A DNA stretch of 64,000 nt, taken from assembly GCA_020747065.1 (NCBI GenBank), contig JAGMVK010000017.1:186001-250000 (forward strand), written 5' to 3'. Below the pieces are notes generated by a model. That model had not been told where the DNA came from and did no database searches. It saw nothing but the letters and a program-made list of their open reading frames with translations. Below, in pieces: positions 12,517 through 26,234 of the stretch (position 1 is its first letter; the number at the start of each line of letters is the position of its first letter). The DNA comes from Cadophora sp. MPI-SDFR-AT-0126. Lineage: Eukaryota > Ascomycota > Leotiomycetes > Helotiales > Ploettnerulaceae. The translations under genes and the position numbers were made by a program.

Positions 12517-13930
12517 TCATTCGTTTGCCTCTTCCAACTCCCCCGATATCTTCCCTTCTTTCCTGTACTTCTCGATCCGATTCACAATTTCATTAACATC
12601 CTTCCAGATTCTCTTGCGATTTCGCACACCCTTCAAGTTCTGCCAAGCGAACTTGATCTTCGTGTACAAGAAGTACCAATCCGTGTTACCCACAGGAAGA
12701 CCGTGCGCCTCCCACAGCCAAGGCATTTCATGGGATATCAGGCCGCTGAAGACCGAGAAGGGAAGCTGGCGATAAGCCGGCGTGACAAGTCTCAGATTCG
12801 CAATGTCCTTTGCGGATAGCTGGGCAATGACCATGTACCGAAGCTCGTTTGGAAGACGTGAGAATATATCAGATGAATTCCTCGGCGGCGGAGTCTTGTG
12901 CAATCCCTTGAAGGTATCTCGATCCGTCTTGTAAGCGAACGTAAACACGCCACGGCTGGCGTTATAAGGTAATTTCTTGCCGCCTTCGTAGATGAATTCT
13001 CTTTCGCTCTTTTTCAACAGCATCGAGAAACCTGGGATTTCGACAGGGTTGGCAGCCAGGAATTCGTTTCCAGGTTCGTGATACCACCACTGTTCATCAC
13101 CGTTACTGACTTCGAAAGCGCGAGGAAATTGCTCAAAAAATTCTTTGTAGGTACCTTCCAACTGGGAAGAGTCAATAAGTGCCCGACAAAGCAAATAAAA
13201 GATACCTTACATCTCGCCAAGCCCACAGGCCGTGAACATCAATGTGACCAAGTCGCTCTATTGACACTCTCTTGAATATCTCGAAACAGGTAGGATGGAA
13301 TGGAAATCCCATATTATCTTCCTAAGGATGAAATTTGAGTGTTAAATCATGCAGCTTGAAGTTTTGGAATCTGGAACCGACTTACGAAAAGATCGTCCAT
13401 TGTGTTGGATACCCATACTTCTTGTACTCCATGTCTCACAGGATTAAAATCCGTAGCTGGTGCCTCATCCGGCGACCCGTCCGAGAGACCAGTCAGAAAG
13501 TACTTCGATGTTTTCTCGAACTCTTGGTCATCGCTCTCCACCTCCCAATCTTCATCTTTCTTGATCATGCATTGCAAGGACCTACATCCTGACATCTCTC
13601 CCAAGGATAATCTATATCCGCTGTAGCCCGACTCTGAATAACAACCAGGACCAGCCAGATGCTCGGGTTGCCCATCATCTTCGCGTTGAAACGATTGGCA
13701 ACCAGAAGTTCCTTCACAAATCTCATGGCCCACGATGTAGTCTGAGCCATAGTAGTCCCATGCAGACTCGTAGGGTTCATGTGCCCCGCGGATCCGTGCG
13801 ATAGCAAAGGCAACGCCACACTTATAAAGTCAGATCTGAAGTTTAGGAAAGGACGTGATGGACTTTGGATGTTTGGGGCTTGGCAAAGGGCTATACGTAC
13901 TATTTGGCAGACTGTTCCCACGTAGCCCAT
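12517..13930 (-). CDS. F-box domain protein
   Basis: F-box proteins recruit substrates to SCF ubiquitin ligases. Four exons, complement of 12517..13161, 13211..13321, 13386..13820 and 13901..13930, encode 406 residues; all three introns (49, 64 and 80 nt) keep frame. The N-terminus MGYVGTVCQICGVAF is the cysteine motif often found in expanded Pezizomycotina F-box families, followed by an acidic linker with the WVSNTMDDLF segment and a WAWRD motif. The F-box core lies near residues 295-335 (FSRLPNELRYMVIAQL, then LSAKDIANLRLV). The last 70 residues are basic and helical. No WD40 or LRR repeats are visible, so the substrate is unknown. The first coding exon is only 30 nt. Such genes are commonly lineage-specific. 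Confidence 0.85.
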
Positions 13931-14626
13931 TGTTTGTGTGGCTGAATGAATATGATTTCAAGAGGACGTCTTATGGAAAAAAGGTGGTAATTTGAGTCTT
14001 CTTGAAACCTTCAAGTCCCAAGAGTGCAGCGCAGACTGGCGCGATGATATCAGCCGAGGCAATGAATGATGCAGTAGCTTAGGCAACAGCAGCCTAGCGG
14101 AATTTATCTATGGGAGTACTCCAATACTTGAAACCCGAAGTCTCAATGATGGGTGCAGTAGTAAGTAATTTGCGAAGATACAAGATCAAAAGACAAGTCT
14201 ACTCATTGGAGACAGACCGCAACATCAGCAACGTAAGTGATCGCATACCCTAACCAAATCATCAAATTTTATTTTTTTTAAAAAAAACCTTGGGACTTCT
14301 TGAGCGCAGGCTCGTAATTTTGAGACTTTCCCAAGCAGAATACGCGTATAAATTGTGTGGACAAAGAGAAATATAGATATATAAATACCAAGTTTTGGTG
14401 TTTGTGAAGACAAGTCTCTTGCAGCATCAAGGGGGCAGGCGGAGATAGAATTGCCAAGCCACTAATGCAAGCACTCAACGCGACTTCCTCGCGTGTTGAC
14501 GCGACTTGATGTCAGTTTCGCGACTGCCCCTTTCAAAACTTCAACCTCCTCAATCCCTCCCCTCCACTTCAGTCAAACGACAACACAACACCACAAAGTG
14601 CAGTTCAGTCGACCAGAACATCGAAT
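13931..14626. other. Divergent promoter region between F-box gene and MCM3
   Basis: About 700 bases. The MCM3-proximal part holds a G1/S-type element cluster listed separately. The region just upstream of the MCM3 start is CT-rich (about 14525-14575). A poly-A/poly-T tract is at 14265-14287. No gene seen. Confidence 0.5.
14478..14523 (+). promoter_or_regulatory. Cluster of MCB/SCB (MBF/E2F-like) sites before MCM3
   Basis: Within 46 bases there are three ACGCG/CGCGT cores (14478-14482, 14490-14494, 14499-14503) and one TTTCGCGA box (14516-14523), which reads CGCGAAA on the other strand. These match the MluI cell-cycle box and Swi4/E2F-type core of G1/S genes. They end about 105 bases before the MCM3 start codon. 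MCM genes are G1/S regulated in yeasts; regulation here is inferred from the motifs. Confidence 0.6.
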
Positions 14627-17404
<2,778 letters not shown>

Positions 17405-17726
17405 AAGGTGACGGGGTTCAAAGGGTCTTCGCTGCATAGCATTACCTTGGATTTGATGCTTATTATAGGGTTGGAGGAGACAGGTTGCAGGCGTTACGGT
17501 GATGCCTGAGATGAGTAATTGTTGATTGTAAGGCGTTTTGCTTAACGCTCGTAATGAGATTTAGATGCCCGGCTGATTCGATTGGGATAGTAAATGAGAT
17601 AAGAATCTATGAGATGATATTGTAACTGTTGCCGTAATGCATTATACCGTCTAATGTTCGCCAAAATGCTCCTCGAAAAGAAGAAGCCACCCGAACGAGA
17701 AATGCCGAATCCATGTCCATCCACAA
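17405..17726. other. Short convergent 3' region
   Basis: The 320 bases between the stop codons of MCM3 and the Mak32-like gene. It holds only the two 3' ends. Confidence 0.5.
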
Positions 17727-19736
17727 TCACAAACCAGCCCTCTTCATATACTTCTCCAGTCTCTCCTCCACACGAACACCATTCCACAACTCTACCTCTT
17801 CCCCACTTCCCTCCTCACTAGAAGGGGCGGAAGAAAGAATTGGTACACCAACCTGCTCAATCATAAAGCTCGCCGCCACACTTCCCCAAGCACTCGCCTC
17901 AACCACGCCCCTCCCCCTCGCGAGCGCCACCGCCATGCCACCTAAGAACCCATTTCCCCCACCCGTCGGATCAACTACCCTCCCTTTTTCCTCCTCCCCA
18001 AAAAAAGCAGGCAACCACCTCTCAATCCCCGGATCAATCTCCGCCTCCTCCTCCCTCACCAACTCCCCATCCTCATCCAGCAATCCCGCAAACAGCGCCG
18101 TCATATCCATATCTAGCGTCAGCCCACCACGAGCATGATTCGCCGGTCGTCGCGCCTTCTTCCTCTTCGCAACGCTAGGACGGCGTGAGCGCCCGCCGTT
18201 CTTGGCTACGTAGACGCCTTGGGCGCCGCAGCGGATAACGAGGGCGTATGACTGGAGGGGCATGGAGCCGAGGAGTTGGTCGCAGGCGCGCTCGACCCAG
18301 GGTTTGGAGATGGAGTTTGTGAGGGGGTCGATTTCGGAGCCGACGTCGCCCATGAAGCCGGCGAGTTCGTTAGCGTTGGGGGAGAGGATGTCGATGTAGG
18401 GGAGGCAGTTGGTGCAGTTTAAGAGTTCCGTGGGGAGGCAGAGGTCGGGGACGGGTTCCTGGCTGGGTTAGAATTGAGGTGGGATTGGGAGGGGGATTTG
18501 TGTGTATGAGGGTGATGAAGTGAGATCGGAGAAAGATGATATATAGTGGATGGCTGTTGAATATAGGTTTCAAAGAGATAATGAGACATACCCAAATAAA
18601 TAGAGGTTTCTCTATATCCTTATTCAGAGCTTTACGAGCGCGGAGAATCGCTGTTACGAGGTCGATGCAGCGGGTTGGAGAGCAGATTAGGTGGAAAGAC
18701 TTTGAGAGGAGGAGGGAGGGCGTTAGGGCGTCGGTTGTTAGCCGGAGTTTGGGGGTTGTGTATTTGAAGGCTCGATTCTGGGAGGACTCGTAGCCATTCC
18801 ACCCGCGAGTCCTGGGCGAATTGTTAGTGCTGCAGTTGGAGTATGTTTTGGTTTATTGGGACTTGGTCAGGGGCTGTAAGCGAGGAGTGAGGCAATCCAT
18901 CCCAATCTATTCAGAGCCCTGCTGTGTCTAAATGGCTTGACGGGAGTAATAAGAATCTATGTACTTACGTTAAGCGACTATGATCCTCCCTAATGAGACA
19001 AGAAGTCTGCCAGGAAGCAATCTGCTCTGTAAGACTTGGCGGGAAATCGGACCCTTTATCAACGATCCAGGAAACAGTTCGAGATAGTGGCGGTGGTGAA
19101 AATAGCCGAGCTCCTAAAGCTGAGAAAGATCCAGCTCCTCCGAGAATGTCGAAAACTGGAGGTGTTGGTGGGAGATAATGGATTTCATCTGGAGTTCGTT
19201 TGTTTGTCAGACTCGATGCGGGTGGCTGCATGATGATGACGGCAAACGAAAAACATAAATCCGACGTCTGGTCTTGGAATGAAGGCAGATACTTGGGCTC
19301 GCATTCTCGTGGCCCGCTATGAAAGATCAAAGAGTAAAGAAAAAGTCCTTAGAGTTACGTATTCTAGTGAGGCATGTGCTGGAAGATTTCTCTCTCAATC
19401 CCCCACTTTCTTACTGAAGAAACGAAAGACTTCAACTGCATTTGTTGTAGGAAAGTTCGGATTGTGACACAAGCATGTATGTAGACTTCTGCACACGACT
19501 GCTTTATACAACAGTGACAATAAAAATAGCAAATATATTAATCAAAATAATATCAAAAGTTTCCGTAAATTCGTTGCCCCCATGTCACACCGACATATGG
19601 CTCCGCATAAAAAGAGATAAACAAAAAGCAAAAGCATGACATAAACAAGATAATAAACCATCTCACCTATGATGAACATTCCAAGTGTACAGAAATCTAT
19701 CTCCTGATCAGGAATAATCTGATCCTCCTCCTCCAT
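17727..19736 (-). CDS. mak32: Mak32-like PfkB family carbohydrate kinase
   Basis: Member of the ribokinase/PfkB fold related to yeast Mak32, a protein needed for maintenance of the L-A/M1 killer dsRNA virus; the natural substrate is unknown. Four exons, complement of 17727..18458, 18592..18811, 18969..19188 and 19667..19736, give 413 residues with frame kept at each junction. Family motifs: FCTLGMFIIDEIHYL at the N-terminus, DILGGAGSFSALGARLF as the first sugar-binding loop, LFIWEPVPDLC in the middle, SPNANELAGFMG, and the C-terminal anion-hole motif DPTGGGNGFLGG near residue 330, where the usual catalytic Asp is replaced by Asn. A basic insert (RSRRPSVAKRKKARR) is present. The first intron is 478 nt, about ten times the local norm. 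Introns two and three are also long (157 and 133 nt). Confidence 0.87.
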
Positions 19737-20227
19737 GATATTTTGTCGGGGTGATGACCGTAGTTTTGGTGCCTTGTCGTTGTCTCAAGTGCGTCTCGAG
19801 GCCAAGGCTGAATAACATTTAGCGATGCAATAGTTTCTCTACGTGGTAGCCTCGCAGGCCTCAGGCGCTGCAGCTGGTGGTGCAGTGTGGTGGTACGCTA
19901 CAGGCACAGCGCGGCCAAGAGAAATTGTGCAAGGGATCGTCGGACCTCGTCCCGTCTGCGTGGAGCTATCAAAGCAAGTCAAGGCATCAATGTCAACATA
20001 ACGAAGCTTGGGTCCTGTGTAGAAATCCTCAACTGCCTCTCTCTCTCCTTAACACTTCGTCTCTCTTGCAATTGCGGTCGCAAGCTTCACTTGACCCTCC
20101 AAGCCTGTCCCCACACGTCAGTCAGCCAGCCAGCTGTCTACTGCCGCAGCCCATCGCATCGTTGATCATTCCTCAATTCACTCCTGTCACTTGGAACACC
20201 TCAGCATCGCTGGTCCCTGCAGCCACC
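19737..20227. other. Divergent promoter between Mak32-like gene and CAP
   Basis: About 490 bases separating two start codons. The CAP-proximal 150 bases are pyrimidine-rich (for example CTCTCTCTCC near 20038), a common feature of fungal housekeeping promoters. No other feature seen. Confidence 0.5.
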
Positions 20228-22088
20228 ATGGCAGCCAACAACATGCATAATCTGACTACCCTCATCAAACGGTATGGTGATACCTCTCTTTGTTCTTAAT
20301 TCGCATATACTCTGTCCAATCTGCAATCAATCATGGAGGACAACTCTATACCCACCATCCATAGAATGGATCTAACAGCTATCCTGCGCAGGCTTGAAGC
20401 TGCAACCTCCCGACTGGAGGACATGGCATCTTCCTCCATTGATATTCCAGCTATCAATGGAGCTCCCACGCCTGCCCCGACCGGCCCTCTGCCTGCGCCG
20501 CCCGTTGCGAAAGCCCCGTCGCCAAAGCCCGTTCAAGAAGCGCTCCCTGAATCTGTCGAAGACTTCGATGCCTTCATTGCTGGTACTGTGAAGAAGTTCG
20601 TAAACCTCAGTGATGAGTTGGGAGGACCGGTGGCCGAGCAGGTAGGGAGAATGGCAGATCATACAGTATTTGGCATTTGACAAGAATACAGGCCTCCAGC
20701 GTGCTGCGAGCATTTGCCGGACAGCGAAAGTTCATCCTCATTACGACGAAAGCGAAGAAACCTGATATGAGCAGCCCGGTCTTCATGCAACTTTTGAAAC
20801 CTCTCCAAGACTCCATTACGTCTGTCAGCGAACTTCGCGATGCCAACCGTGGATCACCCGTCTTCAACCAGCTCAGCGCTGTTTCCGAAAGTATTGGCGT
20901 ACTTGCTTGGGTTACAATGGACTCAAAACCACACAAGCACGTTGAAGAATCTTTGGGGTCTGCACAATACTGGGGAAATCGAGTTTTGAAAGAGTACAAG
21001 GAGAGGTAAGGGGAACATATGGCATTCTGAGGCATACTAGCTGACTCCTGGCAGCGATCCGAAGCAAGTCGAATGGATACAATCATACTACCAAGTATTC
21101 AAGGATCTCGCAGACTACATCAAGCAGACTTTCCCCCAGGGCATTCCGTGGAATCCTAAGGGACTATCCGCAGAGGAGGCGATCAAGGCCGTCGAGCAAA
21201 ATCAACCTGCACCTGCTGTTTCTCAACCAAAAGCTGCGGGAGGAGCGCCCCCACCACCTCCTCCCCCAGGGCCTCCTCCACCACCTATAAAGTTTGACAA
21301 CGCTCCTCCTCCGCCACCGACTGCTGGAGGTGGACTCGATGCTGTATTCAGCGATCTGAACAAGGGAGAAGCTGTTACAAAAGGTCTCCGAAAAGTTAAT
21401 CCTGACCAAATGACACACAAGAACCCATCGTTGCGAGCTGGTGCTACAGTCCCACAAAGAAGCGACAGTGCATCAAGCGTCTCCTCAAACCGTGGGAAGA
21501 GCCCTGCACCTGGGAAGAAGCCCAAGCCAGAAAGCATGCGGACGAAAAAGCCCCCTGTCAAAAGGCTTGATGGAAACAAATGGATCATTGTAAGTTCAAG
21601 TTGCCAGATTGTGCAATTTAGTACTAAAAGATAGCCAGGAAAATTATGACAACGAGTCTACGCCAGTTAAGATCGATGCTACCATGGCACAATCTATTCT
21701 GATAAGTCGTTGCAACAAGACCACCATCATGGTCAAGGGCAAGGCGAACGCCATCTCAATCGACAATTCTCCACGACTCTCTCTAGTAATAGAATCTCTG
21801 GTCTCCTCCATCGATGTCATCAAATCATCCAACTTTGCCCTCCAAGTCCTCGGCACTCTCCCAACAGTCATCATGGATTCCGTCGACGGCGCCCAGATAT
21901 ACCTCGGCAAGGAGAGTATGCAGACCGAAGTCTTCACCAGTAAATGTTCCGGTGTCAACCTCAACATCATCTCCGGCGATGATGAAGAAGACGAGGATTA
22001 CAAGGAGGTTCCTCTACCGGAACAGCTGCGCACGTACATTACAGAGGACGGAAAGATCGAGACTGAGATTGTGGAGCATGCTGGGTGA
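20228..22088 (+). CDS. srv2: Adenylyl cyclase-associated protein (CAP/Srv2)
   Basis: CAP recycles cofilin-bound ADP-actin and links Ras signalling to adenylyl cyclase. Five exons (20228..20271, 20392..20641, 20692..21005, 21055..21589, 21639..22088) give 530 residues. The N-terminal segment MHNLTTLIKRLEAATSRLED is the coiled-coil cyclase/oligomerisation motif; the helical folded domain follows to about residue 235; a polyproline tract (GAPPPPPPPGPPPPP) lies near 265-290; a WH2-like region follows; and the C-terminal CARP beta-domain spans about 370-530 (NKTTIMVKGKANAISIDN and similar turns). The first intron (120 nt) splits the coiled coil, so the true start is the ATG at 20228, not the later in-frame methionines. 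Cytoplasm and cortical actin are the expected locations. Confidence 0.95.
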
Positions 22089-22496
22089 ACGTGTACTGGT
22101 CGATGGATGTTGTGCTGAGTGGTGGGCATTTTGAAGCTTAGAACATTCTTGTAGAATATGATGTGTATTTATCATTTCAGGAGTTGAGCCGGGAGCTTAT
22201 CCTCTTGGGTTGAGTCTCGAGGCAATTCAGAGCATTTGGCAACGTCTGTTGTCCTTCCCTTCCGTGCCGAAAATAGCTTGATCGATTGACAGGCCTTATT
22301 GTGTGAGGATCCACTTCAAACCATAGAATTCGCTTAGCCCAGGGAAAAAGAGAAGACAAATTTACCATCATGAAAAAAGAAGAGGCAGTTCAAAAAACAC
22401 AAAAAGAATCGTGTCCTAAAAAAAACTTCTTAAAGACCAAAGGCTTAAAAAAGATGTGTTCGTATAATCAAGGTATCTCCTTGATTCGCAGATGAA
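22089..22496. other. Intergenic between CAP and tRNA-Phe
   Basis: About 400 bases. An A-run near 22447-22452 reads as a T-run on the minus strand about 45 bases past the tRNA 3' end and could terminate RNA polymerase III there. Nothing else seen. Confidence 0.45.
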
Positions 22497-22594
22497 TGCG
22501 GCTTCTGTGGATCGAACACAGTGCCTCCAGATATCGAGATTCCTGAAGTTTTGAATGCTTCAGTCTGGCGCTCTCCCAAGTGAGCTAAAGCCGC
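22497..22594 (-). tRNA. tRNA-Phe (GAA) with a 25-nt intron
   Basis: Read on the minus strand. The acceptor stem pairs GCGGCTT (22588-22594) with AAGCCGC (22498-22504), followed by an A discriminator base at 22497. The D arm is GCTCACTTGGGAGAGC, and the T arm CTGTGTTCGATCCACAG contains a good B box. The anticodon arm is CCAGA-CTGAAG...A-TCTGG with anticodon GAA; an intron of about 25 nt begins one base 3' of the anticodon, the canonical position, and contains CTTCAG, which can pair with the anticodon loop as expected for a pre-tRNA. CCA is not encoded, as normal in eukaryotes. Spliced length is 73 nt. Confidence 0.93.
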
Positions 22595-23434
22595 TTTTTG
22601 GGGGTGTTTGATGAAGAGAGGAACGCTGTATTTGGTTTATGAGTTAGGAGAGAGGGGGAGAGCAGAGCTTGATGAATTGGTTGTGGGGTGGTGGGTCGGG
22701 AGGATGTCGGCTGCTGGTGGGTTGGAGTTGAGTGGAGTGGAGTTTATTGAGCGAGGCGTGATATATCAAATTGGTTTGATTTAGGTCGTGGAATGAAGGG
22801 ATGAAGAGTTGAAGGGCTTGAGGTATATGGTGTGGAAATGGGGTTTGGGATTGGATTTGTTGCTGTGAGTATAAGTCTTGGTGCTTTGTTTCTGCTGATG
22901 ATTGTCGTTGAAGATAAGGGACCAATACTCGGCCCAGACGGAATAGGACATTTCTTCGTAATGTCTGATGCAGCTGGATTTACTGTGATCAAGTATAGAT
23001 GCATCAACATTTTTTTTATGTCTTGTCCGAGCAACGTCACTTGTACTGACATTCCCTGAGGTGCCCGAGACGACATGGTCTTCTTGAAAGTCCCTTCGCA
23101 ATTATATGTGGTAGAAAAGACATTGCTGACAAGCGACATAATCCCGAAGTACCACGCGCTAGCCTGCTCGATAATCTGAACAGTTGTAGGAGCTGAATGT
23201 CTTCTTCACGGAGGTCGACACCAGCCCAATTGTTCCGTTGCTCGTGCGAACTGAAGTTCTCGATCCAAATCACTCTCACACCGAGGTAGCCATTGTGGAT
23301 CATCACCATAAAAATGCCATGATCCCATGTTCACTGACAATAATCAACGTCGATTCTCCAGTTGTCGTCCGACCAGGTCAATTCATGACTCTGTAGATAT
23401 GTACAAGCGCCTTGCCCACCCACCCAACATCCTT
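22595..23434. other. Intergenic, purine/G-T rich
   Basis: About 840 bases upstream of the tRNA and downstream of the small membrane protein gene. Part of it (22640-22760) is G/T-rich simple sequence. Short frames show no recognisable protein. Confidence 0.45.
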
Positions 23435-23857
23435 CTATGATCCACCACTCGCTTTCTTCTCCGCTTCGTGCTCCTTGATTTGTTTGCTCCAGCTAGATAT
23501 CAATTAGTACAATGCCCGGCCACAAGAAATACCAGGACAACATACTACCGACTTGGAAAGAATCGACCCTCCTCAGGAAACCTCGTCCGCACCTCCCTCT
23601 CTGCGCTCAACTTCCACATCATTGCCGTGAGACCAACGATAACAACGCCGAAGACTGCCGTGTTTGCTTTCCAGTTCGAGGGTTGTGAGTACCAGCCACC
23701 CGCTGGGGACCAGACATGTTTGGGATATCTAAGGATTGATTAGAGATGGTGTTGAAGAAGCCATTGCGAGCGATTGACTTACGGGATCTTGCCGCCGCCG
23801 CCCTAGAAGCTGTTAGTAATGATATAATCTAAATTCCAGGGTTTTCGAACATACCAT
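23435..23857 (-). CDS. Small single-pass protein, probable mitochondrial inner-membrane subunit
   Basis: Four exons, complement of 23435..23492, 23546..23728, 23783..23802 and 23855..23857, encode 87 residues. The start codon is alone in its exon: the ATG is followed directly by GTATGT. A 20-nt second exon encodes a Gly run. The protein begins MGGGGKIPYPKHVWSPAGGW, has one hydrophobic segment near residues 30-47 (TAVFGVVIVGLTAMMW), then a charged tail with RFFPSRYWSKQIKEHE. That layout, with a PKHVWSPAGGW start and one membrane helix, is what I recall from small accessory subunits of fungal respiratory complex I, but I cannot name the subunit with confidence. It is head-to-head with the mitochondrial ribosomal gene mL44, which fits a mitochondrial role. 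No open frame over 60 codons reveals this gene. Confidence 0.75.
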
Positions 23858-24098
23858 CTTGATCGATTGTTTTGATTTGCGGGTTTGAATCTGCCGTCAA
23901 GGAGAACGGAACGTTGAACTCGGATGAGCTCCATTAGCGCGATACCTCTTACCGCACGTGACCATAAATTTCTATGATGGCCTGTCTGGAAGCTCGAATT
24001 TTTGATCGGCCAGAAGGGAACAACACAACGCCGCATCCCACTCACGAGACCTTGCATTTCCTTTCCTTCAATCTGCAGGGTTCGAGAGAGGAGGATCG
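23858..24098. promoter_or_regulatory. Bidirectional promoter of two mitochondrial genes
   Basis: Only 241 bases separate the start codons of the small membrane protein (-) and mL44 (+). A CACGTGAC motif occurs near 23955-23962 (GCACGTGACC), a possible bHLH/Cbf1-type site. Shared regulation is inferred from spacing. Confidence 0.5.
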
Positions 24099-25313
24099 AT
24101 GAAGAGAATTAGATTGGACCGTTTGGGTGGGCAATTGCTCTCGCCGCGCAAGAGCACACGACCTTGTTGTCTACGGCCTCGAAATCCTCCTTCGACAAGC
24201 TGCGTAGCTAGCTCTACACAACACCAGCAGATACGGTCACAGTCCTCATTCTCTTCACCTATTTCAGATGAAGTCGTATACGAAGATGGCGAAGAATCAG
24301 AGATACGGCCTCTGAGCGAGAGACATCCATCAAGCCCCTATCCCTCACCACTTCCAGACGCAGCATTGCGCTCTGCAAAGCTCGCTGCTCTACATGCCCG
24401 GCTGTCTCTACCCAAGATATTACCACTGCAGACAATGGCACGCACGCTCGTCGACCCGTCTGCAGACTCAAACACAAACTTCAATAACGCCTCGCTAGCT
24501 CAAATCGGTGGCTCTTTGATATCCTTCCACGTCTCAGAGTACCTGCTTTGTACTTACCCACGACTACCTATTTCCGTCCTCTTCGCCGCGGCATATGCGT
24601 ACAATGGCCCAAAGACATTACAGATGATTGGCCGGGAATGGGGTGTTGAATCCGCGGCAGTCCCGGGCTCGGAAGTAGACCCGGGATACTTGCAGTTCTC
24701 GAAGCTGCAAGCTGGAGCGGAAGTTAAGGCGCAGGGAGGAACTACCAGGCCGGACAAGGCGTGGTTCTACAGGAGGGGGATGAGCAGTAGAGTGGTGTAC
24801 GATGACGAGTTCGGAGACACGATTTCGAGAGATAGAGATGAGACGGCGTCTCTACCATCCGAGACAGCATATTCCAATTTTGTGAAAGCAGTAGTGGGGG
24901 CGCTGTACTTGCATGCTGGGCGGGAAGCTGCGAAGACGTTTGTCAAGCAGCACATTCTGAGCCGACATCTGGAGATCTCGACGTTGTTTCAGTTCAAGGA
25001 GCCGGTGAGAGAGTTGGCACGGTTATGCGCACGAGAGGGATTCGAATACCCTGTCGCGAGGATATTGAGTGAGACGGGAAGAAGGAGTAGGTCGCCTGTG
25101 TTCGTGGTGGGGATATACAGCGGGAATGACCAGCTTGGTGAGGGTGCTGGAGCGAGCTTGCCAGAGGCGAGACTCAGAGCTAGTGTCAATGCTCTGAAGG
25201 CTTGGTATCTGTATAGTCCCGGCAACAATGTGCCTGTGCCTAGCGATACGGAGTCAGCGAACGCAAGGCCTTGGGAGCCGGTGCATATCGATATGGGAGA
25301 GGTGATACATTAG
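24099..25313 (+). CDS. MRPL3: Mitochondrial ribosomal protein mL44 (MRPL3)
   Basis: Large-subunit mitoribosomal protein built on an inactive RNase III fold plus a double-stranded RNA binding domain. Single exon, 404 residues. The N-terminal 50 residues are Arg/Ser-rich without acidic residues, as in a mitochondrial presequence. The RNase III-like part covers about 120-290 (LAQIGGSLISFHVSEYLLCTYP, split here: LAQIGGSLISFHVSEY then LLCTYPRLP; and ETAYSNFVKAVVGALYLHAG). The dsRBD covers about 300-375 (EPVRELARLCAREGFEYPVA, then LGEGAGASLPEARLRASVNA). The acidic catalytic residues of true RNase III are not conserved, consistent with a structural role. It is divergent from the preceding small mitochondrial gene. 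Confidence 0.9.
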   Translation: MKRIRLDRLGGQLLSPRKSTRPCCLRPRNPPSTSCVASSTQHQQIRSQSSFSSPISDEVVYEDGEESEIRPLSERHPSSPYPSPLPDAALRSAKLAALHARLSLPKILPLQTMARTLVDPSADSNTNFNNASLAQIGGSLISFHVSEYLLCTYPRLPISVLFAAAYAYNGPKTLQMIGREWGVESAAVPGSEVDPGYLQFSKLQAGAEVKAQGGTTRPDKAWFYRRGMSSRVVYDDEFGDTISRDRDETASLPSETAYSNFVKAVVGALYLHAGREAAKTFVKQHILSRHLEISTLFQFKEPVRELARLCAREGFEYPVARILSETGRRSRSPVFVVGIYSGNDQLGEGAGASLPEARLRASVNALKAWYLYSPGNNVPVPSDTESANARPWEPVHIDMGEVIH

Positions 25314-26234
25314 GGTGTACCTATAAGATGGGCAGGGAAGTTGGGGAAAGATGTATGCATAGCGAGCGTGCGTGCAGCATTGTATGATGGAGAGGAATTA
25401 CTGGCCAGCTCTCAAGATCAGAGTGGACGCCTTGTGTATTATTGGAATCTTCTTGCGTCAAAATCATGCATTGTAGGAGCCGAGATCATTGGGTTGGAGT
25501 AGATGTGCAAACAGCTGTAGAATATATTGGTGGACCAGGTAGATTCAATGATACACTACCCACCTCCCATAGCGACTATCTCTTGATTTGTGAAAAGTGC
25601 GGGTTAACAACTACGTGTAAATGTGTGAGTGAAGAAAAAGACTTTGGCGAACCGTCTTTTTCCGATTGTTATCCATGACTGGCAAATAGGATTTCATGCA
25701 AAAACAAGCTCTTGTCTCTTGAGCTTTTGTGGAGGCCTCCCGAGATTTACTTGTTTACTTGATGCGATGTCTGTTAGTGTTCCTGTTCCTGGCACGGTAG
25801 CTCATTCCGATTGGCCAATTCAAACATTGTAACCAACGGACTTGAACGAGCGGGATTGAAGATGCCAGATGCAATGAAGATCAATTTTTTGGTGTCTATA
25901 AAGTGTGTGTATGCTATGGACACCTTGTGCAATCATAACCTGGCAAAATGCTGCCAGTACTCTGTTGTTCGCATAATATAATCGTTCGTTTCCTTTTACC
26001 CATGTAATAGGGGCAAAGGTGGCCGTGAGCAGGATATCGACCAATTCGAGAGTAGCCAGAGGAGAGAAAACAAAAGATTCCTTAACGCCTGCCATGGATG
26101 AATACCATACCGCCCCGATCGATGCATGAAGACAAACTACATGCTTTGTCAGTCTCCGAATCGCCTTGGGTTCTGAGACTTGCTTCCTCAGCCCATTATC
26201 AAGATGCTTACCGAAAATCAAAAAGATTCGGGTA
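25314..26234. other. Convergent 3' intergenic region
   Basis: About 920 bases between the stop codons of mL44 and La. A 205-codon minus-strand frame (25820-26437) runs through it but overlaps the La coding exon out of frame and looks like a shadow. No other feature. Confidence 0.5.
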
